Source: Epiperipatus broadwayi
Lineage: Eukaryota; Onychophora; Udeonychophora; Euonychophora; Peripatidae
Reading direction: 5' to 3'
DNA: 64,000 bases
Assembly (NCBI GenBank): GCA_028023455.1
Contig: JAQFVV010000142.1
Location: forward strand, 1,497,941 to 1,561,940
The notes under the pieces are model-generated. The model was not told the origin of the DNA. It searched no databases and was given only the letters and a program-made list of their open reading frames with translations. Below, piece by piece: positions 1 through 11,189 of the stretch (its first letter is position 1; each line of letters begins with the position of its first letter). Position numbers and translations under genes: made by a program.

Positions 1-85
1 AATTCCTGATCCGATCCAAAATCATTTCCCTTAACAATATCTCTCACTCTTTTCATTAAAAAATGTAAATCATTTAAAACAAGGT

Positions 86-285
86 ACATACAGAATGATT
101 TGGTATTAATTTCATCTACCCCTAAATGATAGTAATAATAAAAGCATTTAACAGGCACATATAAAATGGCTTGATATTAATTTCATCTACCTCTAAATGA
201 TAATAATAATAAAAGCATTTAACAGGCACATACAAAATGACTTAATATTAATTTCATCTACCCCCAAAATAATAATAATAATTCT
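86..285. repeat. 71-bp minisatellite, about 2.8 copies
   Basis: Units start near 86, 157 and 228, and each carries 'attaatttcatctacc' followed by an AAT-rich stretch. The copies differ at a few positions, so the array is not recent. The third unit decays into AAT repeats. No coding potential is visible. Confidence 0.8.
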
Positions 286-900
286 AACATGGATTAATTT
301 TAAATGGATATATATGGTAAAAAAAAAAATTATTATTCTTTCTTTTTTTTAAATGTTCGAAATGAATAGCAAATAATACAAATATACTTAAATATTTCTC
401 TGGGGTTTGTTTGTGTGGACACATGGCTTTATGTGAAAAGAGTCACTGTTACACAAGTTCAATTCCTATGCCAAAATGTACAAAGTTTTCACATTGCTGA
501 GAATATTTCCTCATTTTGGTTTCTGGGGAATACAGCTTAATAAAACTTGTTTTTAATTTTTAAATACATAAGTCCACTTCTTGATGTATTTTTTAGTTCA
601 ATTAGTATTCAGATTTGATGCTTTATATACAAAATCAAACTCAAAATTTGGATTTTTTTTTTTCTGTAGTTTAAATTCTACCATTTGCTGATTCCTGATA
701 AATTAATGCAAGACTAATCATGATGTTGATTAATTTTGGAGAGAATGATGTGCACCCAATAAAAACTTACTCAAGAATCTTTTTTTACTTATATCATTAA
801 ATTGGGCTAACTTTGTTGTTCAAGAGACAATAACTAACAACAAAACAATTTCTTTTTCCTTAATTTTTTTTTAAAAAAATTCCTTTAATTCTACACAAGG
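286..900. other. AT-rich DNA, nothing recognised
   Basis: Low-complexity AT-rich sequence with short A and T runs. I see no persuasive reading frame, RNA or element boundary. Confidence 0.5.
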
Positions 901-929
901 CTTCTCTATAACTGATGATGAAAGAGCTT

Positions 930-1018
930 GCAAAAGAGAGAGACAACCAATGAAAAAGAGACCAGAAAAAGAGAGACCAGCCAAAAGAGAGACCAGCCAA
1001 AACAGAGACTAGCCCCCC
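930..1018. repeat. Degenerate purine-rich tandem repeat (about 17-19 bp)
   Basis: Several imperfect units built on 'aaagagagaccagcc' are followed by a run of C. One strand is strongly purine-rich. Small open frames read through it on the minus strand, but their composition simply reflects the repeat. Confidence 0.6.
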
Positions 1019-1032
1019 CAACAAAAGAGGAG

Positions 1033-1043
1033 CCTTTATATAT
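1033..1043 (-). promoter_or_regulatory. Possible TATA box on the minus strand
   Basis: The minus strand reads ATATATAAAGG beside an unusually GC-rich stretch (about 1020-1110), with the purine repeat just downstream. This resembles the promoter part of an LTR or a gene, but TATA-like strings are common in AT-rich DNA and no transcript partner is seen. Confidence 0.2.
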
Positions 1044-1109
1044 TGTCTGGCCTCCTTTATTCTTCCGTCCGCTGCACAGTTGACCTTCCAAAACTGTTCC
1101 AAGACATTT

Positions 1110-3300
1110 ACATCTGGTCAGTGTTTTTCTTGATTAAATGCCTATTGTTTCTTTTTTTTTCTTGTTATTTTAAACTTATGCCCTCTTAAAAGACCACTTG
1201 CCAAATTCATAACTGCATTCCAATAGATAATCACCCATTAATTTTAAAATTAAATTCCTGTGTCATAGATATCACTTGATTTACTTTAGTAATTTACTTT
1301 AGTGATTCTATGCGTGTGTAAATCACCCCAAAGAACAACTGAAAGAAAACTTTCCCCTCAGAATAGATGAGAGAAAGCACTTTTTTCCTTTTACTTTTTT
1401 TATAATAATAATAAATAAAAAATATGTAGCAATACAACTTCAAACCCAGAATCTTGACTGAAATTTTTGGGCTGCTATGAATAAACTATCAAAACAAATT
1501 ACTTCTTCTTTAAGGAGTTCCCCATGAGATGACATGAAATAATTATTATTTAATCATGAATCTTACAACTAAAATCTACAACAAAATCAAATACACACAT
1601 GCATTTCTCACATATACAATTTTAATTAAACCGATTGTTTAATATTCTAATCCTTCATCTTTTTTGTTACAATTTAATTTTATGAACAATTGAGTTCTAA
1701 CCTGTCATTTGTAAAACTATGACTATCTAGTTTCACTGTCTAAATTAGTTTTATAAATCATACATCCTCCTCCCTTCTTTTCAATCTCCAACTATTAAAG
1801 TAATGTATAAATATTGCTTATCTAACAAGTTATATCTTTCGCTATTAAATTGTCCTAAATAAAACAATTTTTTGGTTAGAAATCTTTTATAAGAAAATGT
1901 TTAGATTGCCTACCAAGTAAAATGTATACAAACCCTAAGAATGTGGGTTCAAACCTAGCATTGGCTAGAGAGTTTGTGTTTGTCTATTGAAGAAAAAAAT
2001 ATACAACCTATGAGGAAAATTTTTACTAAACATTGTCTTACATAGTTAATTATAAATTTAATGGAGCTTTGGGCAAATCCAAGGGCTACAATATATATAT
2101 AAAATAAGAGATCTGTTATTTGACACACAATAATATAATGTGTGTGCACAAATGTATACAAAGTTGAAAGGAAAATTAGAAATAAACACTGACAAAAATT
2201 TTGTAGATATTTTCTACATTTCCTGGAATAAAATAATCATAGTAAAAAAATTAAATAATTCTGAATTTAAAGCAGAATTTTATTATAAATTAAAAAATTT
2301 TAAAAAGTCTTAATAAATTAATATTCTATTCTGATTTTGGATTTAAAAACAAGTATGTTTCTGATAATTGTAAAAATTTCTATTATTTATTTTTGACATC
2401 TTTTAATTAATGCTCTATTTAAATAAAAACATGTAAATCACACATATAGTAAAATTTCAAAGTTACTTTGAAAGGATTAGTAATCTTTATGATATAAAAA
2501 ACACTGTTTTTAATTAAATGTGTTTTTATCATATCAATCCAAGTATATAAAAAGTTGGAAAAAAATTTATTTTAATCTGGATAATGTTTTTGAAAACACA
2601 GTCTGTTTTTTAGCTGTCGTTAATATTTTTGAAAAGCAGTAGCCAAATTAGTCAACTGCAAAAGTCTGGTTTTAATAGTTTGACTTAGTTAGCTGTAAAA
2701 AGCTGGACAGAAAAAGTTGGTTAGTAGAGATGGTTTCCAGAGCTATACAGTAACTCCCATTAAGATGTATCTGAAGTCAAGACAGAAGAAGGCATCTACT
2801 TCTGATTCACTATACTGGAGTTTGGAACATAGAAGGAAGACACTTCTCTGTCTCTAAAGGCTTAAATTTGGACAAAACAGTTTGCTGGCCTAAAGCCCAC
2901 CAAATTATAGACAGTAGAGAGCTGATTAAATACCAACATATCTGATTACACCTTTCTAAATGCTGACAGTTGTCCTGACTTTTCCTGATCGGATTATAAT
3001 ACTTAATTATCAGCTTGCCAAAGAATTGGTAGAAGTATGCTGTTGTGTATATATGCAATGAACCACTAACAAATGTCCCACTTTGTATACATATAAAATG
3101 AGTTGTGTTTAAATAATTCATTTAAGAAACATTTTAATATGACTTTTAAATTTATAACTTAAAGTAAAACAAATAAATAATGTGTTTGAGTCACAAATCT
3201 AAAAGAAGGGACATAGATGATTTTATATATATTATTGAAAAATTGTTTTGTTCCTTAAAAATGACATTATAAAAAGGTGGGATGATTAAAATTTAAGAAT
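1110..3300. other. AT-rich DNA, nothing recognised
   Basis: About 2.2 kb without a supportable gene or element. The short frames present are low-complexity and lack recognisable motifs. Confidence 0.5.
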
Positions 3301-3387
3301 TTTAAAAAAAAAATTAAAAAAAAAAAAAAAAAAAAAAAAATAAAGAAAAAAAAAAAAGGGGAAGAAAAAAAATAAGAAAAAGAAATT

Positions 3388-3446
<59 letters not shown>
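3301..3446. repeat. Long A-rich tract ending in pure poly(A)
   Basis: About 145 bp of almost pure A on the plus strand, ending in an uninterrupted run of more than 50 A. It could be the tail of an old retroposed copy, or simple expansion. No recognisable element body lies just upstream. Confidence 0.85.
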
Positions 3447-3448
<2 letters not shown>

Positions 3449-4440
3449 TTTAAATTTAGCAATTCATCTTATTATTAAATACCACTATGTTATTTTTATG
3501 TTTATAGAAAACTTTGTGGTAATCCGTTTACTTGTTAACTATTTTAAAATAAGCTTATCAATTTACACCATTTGCCTTTTACCATTTTCTTTTCTTTCTC
3601 CTCCCAAAAGCAAACTAACAGACGATCTTCCTTTAAATTCGCGCTCTTTTCTTTTTTTACATTGAAACGCCTACGTAATTACCGTATTTATTTTTAATAA
3701 TTAATTTTAGTTGAGCAAATGGTTTTTTTTTTTAATTCAATGGAAATAAATTTTAAGAGCATTTTAAACAAATAAAAACAAATTATTATTTTTAATAATA
3801 TTTTACCAACTTTAATGTGTTGTCAAAATTTTTAAAAAGTTAAACATTTTGATATGAATTAGTAGATGGAAAGGAGCAATTTAAATTTATTAAACTAATA
3901 TAGACAACAAGTAGGCAAAATATTACCCATTCTCTCTAATAAATTATTTTGGAATATAAGAGAGCAATATGTTCAAAGTGCAAATCAAGCCAATCAAATC
4001 ACCAAAAGAAGAAAAAGAAATTTTTATACCAGTTACATCAATTATTATATTTTATACTAAAATATATGGTTACAGTTTATATATATATATAATTTTACTT
4101 GAATGAAAATAAAAAAGAAATAATTCATAAATAATTTTGTAGAAAGAAAATAAGAATGTTTATTTAATTCATCCTTTTACAGTTACTCATCAAAACAGAA
4201 AGAAAACTTTTATAAACAGTTACAAATTTGATAGTACTTACTTTTAAAGAAAAAAACTACATTCAGCAAAGAGAATTAATTGAAAAAATAATCTTTAATA
4301 ATTGTATTGTGATTAATTAAAATATAATATAGATGTCAATGAGTATATACATTTCTATGTGTACAAACATATATGTTAATTACATGGTATAAAAATTAAT
4401 AATTCTGTTATTTTGACAAATTTAAATATGGTCTGTTAAT
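3447..4440. other. AT-rich DNA, nothing recognised
   Basis: Unremarkable AT-rich sequence between the poly(A) tract and the RTE element. A less AT-rich patch near 3600-3680 has no frame I can support. Confidence 0.45.
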
Positions 4441-4453
4441 AAATTAGTAAAAT

Positions 4454-4515
4454 GCACATTCGTGTACATATATATATATATATATATATGTACACGAATG
4501 TGCTGCAGTGGATTG

Positions 4516-4551
<36 letters not shown>

Positions 4552-4564
4552 CAATCCACTGCAG
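4454..4564. repeat. Two abutting perfect palindromes with (TA)n centres
   Basis: The first palindrome pairs GCACATTCGTGTACA (4454-4468) with its complement at 4489-4503. The second pairs CTGCAGTGGATTGAT (4503-4517) with its complement at 4550-4564. Both have (TA)n loops, and they share one base. The second arm is the RTE 3' end itself: CTGCAGTGGATTGAT is also the 3' end of the RTE copy at 11.1 kb. The palindrome is therefore an inverted duplication of the element terminus. Confidence 0.9.
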
Positions 4565-7500
4565 GATGAAGGTCTCTCCAAGTTCAATCCATCTTCTCCA
4601 ATCTTTAGCTTCTCTTCTCCACATTGCCCCGGCACATTTTTTTATTTCATCCATCCATCACACATGTGGTCTCTTTCTGGGTCATTTACAATCTCTTGGA
4701 CTCCAGTTTAAAATTTCAATTGTACATCTATTATCATCTCTTCTAACAATATGTCCAGCCCAACACCACTTCAGTCTTTTAATTTTTTTCAATGAAGTCA
4801 GTAACACCTGTTTGTTCTCTTGCCCATACATTGAATTTTTGATCTTTTCTTGTTACTCCCAACATGTTACTCTCCATACTTCTCTGAGTGGTCTGAAGTC
4901 TCTGTATTGTTCTTCTATTAAGTGTCCAAGTCTCAGAACCATAAGTAAGAACTGGTAAAACACATTTGTTAAAAACCTTTCTTTTCAAAAACATAAGCAT
5001 ATATCATTTTAGTATCAAGTTATTTCTACCAAAAGCATTCCAACCAAGTTTAATTCTATGATTCATTTCCTCCATTATGTTTTTATCTGCATTAATAATC
5101 TGACCAAGGTATTTGTAACTGTTAATTTTTTCTAATTCACCATAATCAATCTGTATTTTTACATTTTGAGCAAATTGATTAAACATTGCTTTAGTCTTTT
5201 TAACATTTATCTTTAGTCCTACTTTCCTACTTTCATCTGATAATTCCTGCAACATTTCCTGCAGCTCTGAAGCATTATTTGCAAAAACAACTACATTATC
5301 TGCAAAATATCAATGACTTAAATAATCTCCATTTACTTTCACTCCTTTAGTTTCCCATTTGAATCCACAAAATACTCTTTGCAGCACTGCTGTAAAAAGT
5401 TTGGAAGATATAGAATCACCTTGTTTTACACCCCTCTCAATGTTGACTTTCCCAGTATCATTATATAACCTAATTGCTGCTGTTGCATTTTTATAAATGT
5501 TCTTTAAAGTATGACAATATCCTGGATTTATAACTTGATAATCCAATGCTTTAATCACTGAAGAAAAGTTTATGGAATCAAATGCCTTTTCATAATCTAC
5601 AAATTCAAAACATACTGGTAATTCATATTCATTTTTCCTTTCTATAACATCTCTCAATACCTGGATATGATCTACTGTACTAAAACCACTTTTAAATCCA
5701 GCTTGTTCTCTTGGTTGGTGAAAATCCAATGTTCTCTGTAGACAAGATGTAATTATATTGGTAAAATCTTTGTATAAAACTGATAAAAGGCTGATACATC
5801 TGTAATTTCTAATATCTTCTTTATCACCTTTTTTAAATATTAATATTATTACTGCATTCTTCCAATCATCTGGTACATCTTTATCATTTAGACATTTGGT
5901 ATATAACTTTGCTAAAATTTCATCTATTTCTTCACCTGCTTCTTTTAATATATCAATTATAATTCCATCATTACCTGGAGCCTTTCCATTCTTCATACAT
6001 TTAATTGCATGTCTCACTTCTTCATTTAAAATTCTGGGCAATTCAGAAGATGTAATAGATATAGGAGGTACTTATTTTTTATTACTATATAATTCTGGAT
6101 AAAAGTCTTTTATCCATTTCATGATGTCATCTCTTTTTTAAGTAATAATGCCATCTTTTTTTCTTATTGCAGATATAAATTTCCAAACAATACCAAAATG
6201 TTTTACATTCTTGACACTTATTTTCTTCTACAGATTTCCTTGCTAGTTCACAGTTATACATTCTTGTATCATTTTCAACTCTTTTCTGCACCATTTTACA
6301 AAATTCGAGATGTTCAATCCTTTTTAATGCATCATTTTTGTATATCTTCACATTCCTTCTTTTCTTCATAAATTCTCTATTCTCAGTAGAAATTTTATTG
6401 GTCAATTGCTGCTTTTTTTCTACCAGCTATCTTTGTTGCAGTTTTTAAAAGTGTATCAGTTATTTTCATATTAATTTCATTCAAATGTGAATAATGTTCA
6501 AAATCAACTAATACTTGAAACCGATTTGCAAGTTCCAATTTAAATTATTTAGAATGTTTCTGAAGATTAGAAATATCAACTGTAAATATTGTTTTTCTCA
6601 ATAATTTTTGTCTCTCTAGTTTTGCATTAACACATATCTTACACATTACTACATGATGATCACTTCCTTATGTTAAATTTATTAAGAACATCACAATCTT
6701 GAAATATGTATTTTCTGTTAGTCAAAATATAATACAATTCTGCAGTACCTTCATTTGGATGCTTCCATGTTCATTTTCTTTTAACATTTTTTTCAAAAAA
6801 AGAATTCATAATATAATTTTTTTCTTTTTCCGCAAACGCCACAGGTCTATGTTCTCTCTCATTTCTATTACCATAACCAAAATTATCTACAGCACTTTAA
6901 TTTTTTATTTGTTTACCAATTCCAGAATTAAAGTCTCCCATAATAATTTTAAAATGTCATTTACTCTGATCAAAAGCCTTTTGTACATCCATATAAAAAT
7001 CTTCTATTATTTCATCACTATGAGAACTTGTTGGGGCATAAACCTGAATTATCTGCATTTGGTATCTGCTATTAAATTGTATAACTAATTTTGCCACTCT
7101 GTCTGATATACCATCAATTTCCACAATGTTGTTCTTCCACTTTTTATTTATAATGAATCCTACTCCACTTATATTTACAATATTTGTGCCTCAATAATAG
7201 AGTACATGTCCACTTTTTAAATCAATTGTCTCTTTACCTTTTCTTCTAACTTCACAAAGTCCAAAAATATCCCATTTAATATAAGACAGTTCTTCTAATT
7301 CTTGCAATCTTCCTTCTCTTGAAAATGATCTGCAGTTGTAAATACTTAAATAAAAAATCATCATCAAATGGCAGCCTGGGTGCAGCCTTCTGGGTATAAG
7401 AGCCATCATTTATTTTTGTCTGTCATAGTTGTATATATGTATTGAAAAAATATTTATCATTTACACAAACATTCATTCTGCTTTACCAGGAAACTGAGAA

Positions 7501-7750
7501 GAAAAACCATGGTGTTTCTTGATCTTAAATTCAGAAGTAAAAAGCCACTAAACTCACTACACTGGCTAATGCATGGTTGGTGAGCAACCCATCCATGTTC
7601 ATATACTATATGAATAATCACATGGTAATAACAGTGGCAATGACAAGAATGTATGGAGTGAACATTAAGAATTTACCCTGCTCAGTTCCTTTAAGGCCTC
7701 CAAGAGGAATCAAAGGGTTTTCTTTCAGTAAATAGCAAACTCGTTTCTTT
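4503..7750 (-). mobile_element. RTE-type non-LTR retrotransposon, nearly full length, decayed
   Basis: About 3.25 kb on the minus strand: a 5' UTR-like part (about 7750-7410), an apurinic-type endonuclease, a reverse transcriptase, a C-terminal domain and a simple-repeat 3' end. The order and size fit RTE-clade elements, which copy themselves by target-primed reverse transcription. The region 7475-7750 is about 85-90% identical by eye to 9585-9860, which sits next to the second RTE copy. That supports it as part of the element. Clear target-site duplications were not found. Confidence 0.85.
4565..7412 (-). pseudogene. RTE endonuclease-reverse transcriptase ORF (inactivated)
   Basis: Read 5' to 3' on the minus strand. 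Endonuclease pieces include WDIFGLCEVRRKG (about 7300), VYAPTSSHSDE (about 7030) and IMGDFNSGIGK (about 6930). The reverse transcriptase (6041-5310) has NGKAPGNDGI, FVDYEKAFDS and GVKQGDSIS. The C-terminal part (5255-4565) has VLTYGSETWTLNRR. The protein would nick DNA and reverse-transcribe its own RNA. Several stops and frameshifts break the frame. At the catalytic motif the second copy has LDFADD, whereas this one has a stop codon followed by YFADN, so a key aspartate is lost. I am confident of the family, and it is certainly non-functional as read. Confidence 0.88.
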
Positions 7751-9482
7751 TAAGTAGACCCAACTATAGACTATTTTATATCATTTAAAAGTGACACCTA
7801 GAAAGGCTTATTTTGTAACAAGTCAAATATGTTCAAAAATTACATACACACATGTATGTGTGTGTATATATAGCAATCCCTGTCAAATAGAACATATATG
7901 TAAAATTTAATCATTTTTAATTTATAAAATGCCAATTGAAATATATTTATTTTTAAATTATAATATGTGTCTGTGCAGTTATGTATGTATTTTATGTATA
8001 CTCATTGAGAAATCTATAAGTCAGAATGTAATAAGTTTAATTTTGTTTTTTTGTTGAGCAACACATTGAAATGTATTCATTGTGTACTATAAATGTGTGT
8101 TTGTGCACATATCTATATATGTGTTGCATATAAATCCATTAACAAGTATTGCCAATCAATGTAAAAACTTGAATTTTATAATAATTTTATAAATCACAAA
8201 TTTGAGTTTTATTTATTGTATGTTAATCAAAATCAGAAGAATTAATTGATATGTCCATAGCCTTATTCTAATGTCCTTAATATCATTTTTATTTTTATTG
8301 TTATTACTAAACTTGTATTTCTTTGTTAAAATTATCCCAATGAATTAGTTCTAAATGGTTTTTGGAATATTATATTTGCATCATCTCACTATGCCATAAT
8401 AAAGTTTGTGATCTTCTGAGCTAGATTTATGCATAATGGCTGATTGTATTAATAGGTATGTATAATAATGTTTATGGAGACCCAGTTAAATCTTGGAATG
8501 GTGCTAAGAATATAGTTTTATTTAGTCAATACTATTAAAAATTAAGTTTATAGTTGGCCAGTACATTAATGGTACTAAGTTGTCAGAGCATTGATTATGA
8601 TCAGCATGTTTTAAAATCCCAGCATTATTGTTTCTGATTATTAAGTATTCTAATAAATGAGCACTTAGTTTGTGCATCCAAATTAATAGTTAAATAATTA
8701 CGCCAAGCTGACAATGACTAAATAGTTGACCTGGTCTACATGAAGATGAAACTATATATTTATAAACTAATTCTTCGGCCAGTTGATGGAATCTCTGGCT
8801 TATCTGGTCTCTTTTAAACAGTACACTGGCTCATGACTATTTTGGGAAAGATATAATCTAGGTAACTGTTAGCTTGCAGTGAGATCCTTTCAATCTATAT
8901 GCTGTTTAATACACAAAAATATATACTATAAAGAACAACATTTCCTTGTGAATGCAAACTCTACCATACAAAGCTAGTAGCAGCAGCTGGATCATGGTCT
9001 TTCCTTGGGTTATAACTCCATGGTAAGAGTCATCTTGTTATCTGTAAAACTGTTTAAAACTGCCTTTTAATCTTTTTATAACTTTTTTATAGTCAGGGTG
9101 GAAAGAAATATGGTAATTAAAAATAAACTTTTCCTATCTTGATTAAAAAATTTTAATGACTCTTCAATTCATTTAATTTTTTGAAAAACAATTTTGCAGA
9201 AGTTTTTCAAAATATATTATACAAGCATTAATTTAAAAAAAAATTGCTAATCAAAATAGATAGTGAATAATTTATAATTACCAATATATCTATTGTAACA
9301 TAACAACATGCTTGTTTCAATTTCAAAACCAGAATTAATAAAATATTAATTAAACATTTTAAATGTTTAATTTACAATAAAAAAAAAATTAAATTCAAAC
9401 TTATTTAATCCTTAACTGCTATTCCAGTGTAATATAGAAAATATCTACAAAAAGTTTTGTATGTGTTTATTTCTACTTTTCC
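7751..9482. other. AT-rich DNA between the two RTE copies
   Basis: No recognised gene or element. It contains short palindromic TATA/ACAC stretches (about 7850-7870) and otherwise ordinary AT-rich sequence. Confidence 0.45.
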
Positions 9483-9488
9483 TTTCAC

Positions 9489-9490
<2 letters not shown>

Positions 9491-9578
<88 letters not shown>
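9491..9578. repeat. (TA)n microsatellite, about 87 bp
   Basis: Uninterrupted TA dinucleotides, directly abutting the inverted 5' segment of the RTE copy that follows. Confidence 0.97.
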
Positions 9579-9581
<3 letters not shown>

Positions 9582-9869
9582 TATCTGCCTTATCAGGCAC
9601 TGAGAAGAAAGACCATGGTGTTTCTTGATCTTAAACTCAGAGGTAAAAAGCCAATAAACTCACCATGCTGGCTAATGCATGTTGGTGAGCAGCCCATCCA
9701 TGTTTGTATACTATATGAATAATCACATAGTAATAACAGCTGCAACGACAAGAACATATGGAGTGGACATTAGGAATTTGTCCTGCTCGGTTCCTTTAAG
9801 GCCTCCAAGAGGAATCAAAGGGTCTCCTTTCAGTTAATAGCAAACTCCTTCCTGATAAAAGCCTATCAG

Positions 9870-11112
9870 ACTTTTATCAGTTTTATATAAAATTTTTACC
9901 AAGATAATTACAACTCGTCTGCAGAGAACTTTGGATTTCCACCAACCAAGAGAACAACCTGGATTTAAAAGTGGTTTTAGTACAATAGATCATATCCAGG
10001 TATTGAGAGAAGTCATAGAAAGGACAAACGAATATGAGTTGTCATTATGGTTTGGATTTGTAGATTATGAAAAGGCATTCGATTCTATACACATTTCTTC
10101 AGTGATTAAAGCATTGGATCATCAAGGTATAGGTCCAGGATATTGTCATATTTTAAAGAATATTTATAAAAATGCAACAGCAACAATTAGATTACATAAT
10201 GATACTGGAAAAATCAACATTGAGAAAGGTGTAAGACAAGGTGACTCCATATCTCCAAAACTCTTTACAGCAGTGCTGCAAGAAGTATTTTGTGGATTAA
10301 AATGGGAAACTAAAGGAGTGAAAGTAAATGGAGAGTATTTAAGTCATTTAGATTTTGCAGATGATGTAGTTGTTTTTGCAAATAATGCTTCAGAGCTGCT
10401 GGAAATGTTGCAGGAGTTATCAGATGAAAGTAGAAAAGTAGGACTAAAGATAAATGTTAAAAAGACTAAAGTAATGTTTAATTGATTTGCTCAAAATATG
10501 AAAATAAAGACTGATTATGAAGAATTAGAAGAAGTTAACAGTTACAAATACCTTGGTCAGATTATTAATACAGATGGAAACATAATGGAGGAAATTAATC
10601 ATAGAATTAAACTTGGTTGGAGTGCTTTTGGTAGAAATAACTTGATACTAAAAGGAAATATGCCTATGTGTTTGAAAAGGATGGTTTTTAACAAATGTGT
10701 TTTACCAGTTCTTACTTATGGATCTGAGACTTGGACACTTAATAGAAGAGCAATACAGAGACTTCAGACCACTCAAAGGAGTATGGAGAAATGTATGTTT
10801 GGAGTAACAAGAAGAGATCGAAAACACAATGTATGGGTATGACAACAAACAGGTGTTACTGACCTTATTGAAAAAATTAAGATTGAAATGGAGTTGGGCT
10901 GGACATATTGCTAGAAGAGATGATAATAGATGGACAATTGAAATTTTAAATGGGATTCCAAGAGATTGTAAAAGACCCAGAAAGAGGCCACATGTGAGAT
11001 GGATGGATGAAATAAGAAAATGTGCAGGGGTGTTGTGGAGAAGAGAAGCTAAAGATCAGAGAAGATGGATTAAACTTGGAGAGACCTTCATCCTGCAGTG
11101 GATTGATAATGG
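9870..11112 (+). pseudogene. RTE reverse transcriptase, 5'-truncated, two breaks
   Basis: Open from about 9870, the frame begins within the RT palm. It shows FVDYEKAFDS, GVRQGDSISPK and the intact catalytic block LDFADDVVVFANN (about 10350-10385). A stop at about 10483 interrupts VMFN/FAQN. The frame then resumes through NSYKYLGQII, VLTYGSETWTLNRR and a second break near 10840. It ends with WAGHIARRDDNRW and PHVRWMDEIRK, typical of the RTE C-terminus. This copy is younger than the 4.5-7.4 kb copy, since its catalytic aspartates survive. It has no endonuclease domain. Confidence 0.88.
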
Positions 11113-11188
11113 TTGATGATATATATATATATATATATATATACACTTGATAATGGTTGATGATATATATATATATATATATATATAC
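11104..11188 (+). repeat. Tandem 3' tail of RTE copy 2
   Basis: Two near-identical units of 'ttgataatggttgatga' plus (TA)n and ACACT. Short tandem repeats at the 3' end are usual in RTE elements. Confidence 0.85.
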
Positions 11189-11189
11189 A

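Larger units (their letters stand above)
9583..11188 (+). mobile_element. RTE copy 2, 5'-truncated with inverted 5' segment
   Basis: The reverse-transcriptase part (about 9865-11112) reads on the plus strand. The preceding 9583-9862 matches the 5' UTR of copy 1 (7475-7750), but in the opposite orientation relative to the ORF. The endonuclease region is missing. A 5' inversion joined to a truncated body is the signature of twin priming during target-primed reverse transcription. The junction lies near 9862-9870, where 'ctgataaaagcctatcag' reads as an imperfect local inverted repeat. Confidence 0.75.

Noticed and set aside
909-925. CTGATGATGAAAG near the purine repeat
   Set aside because: There is no room for stem II between the core halves.
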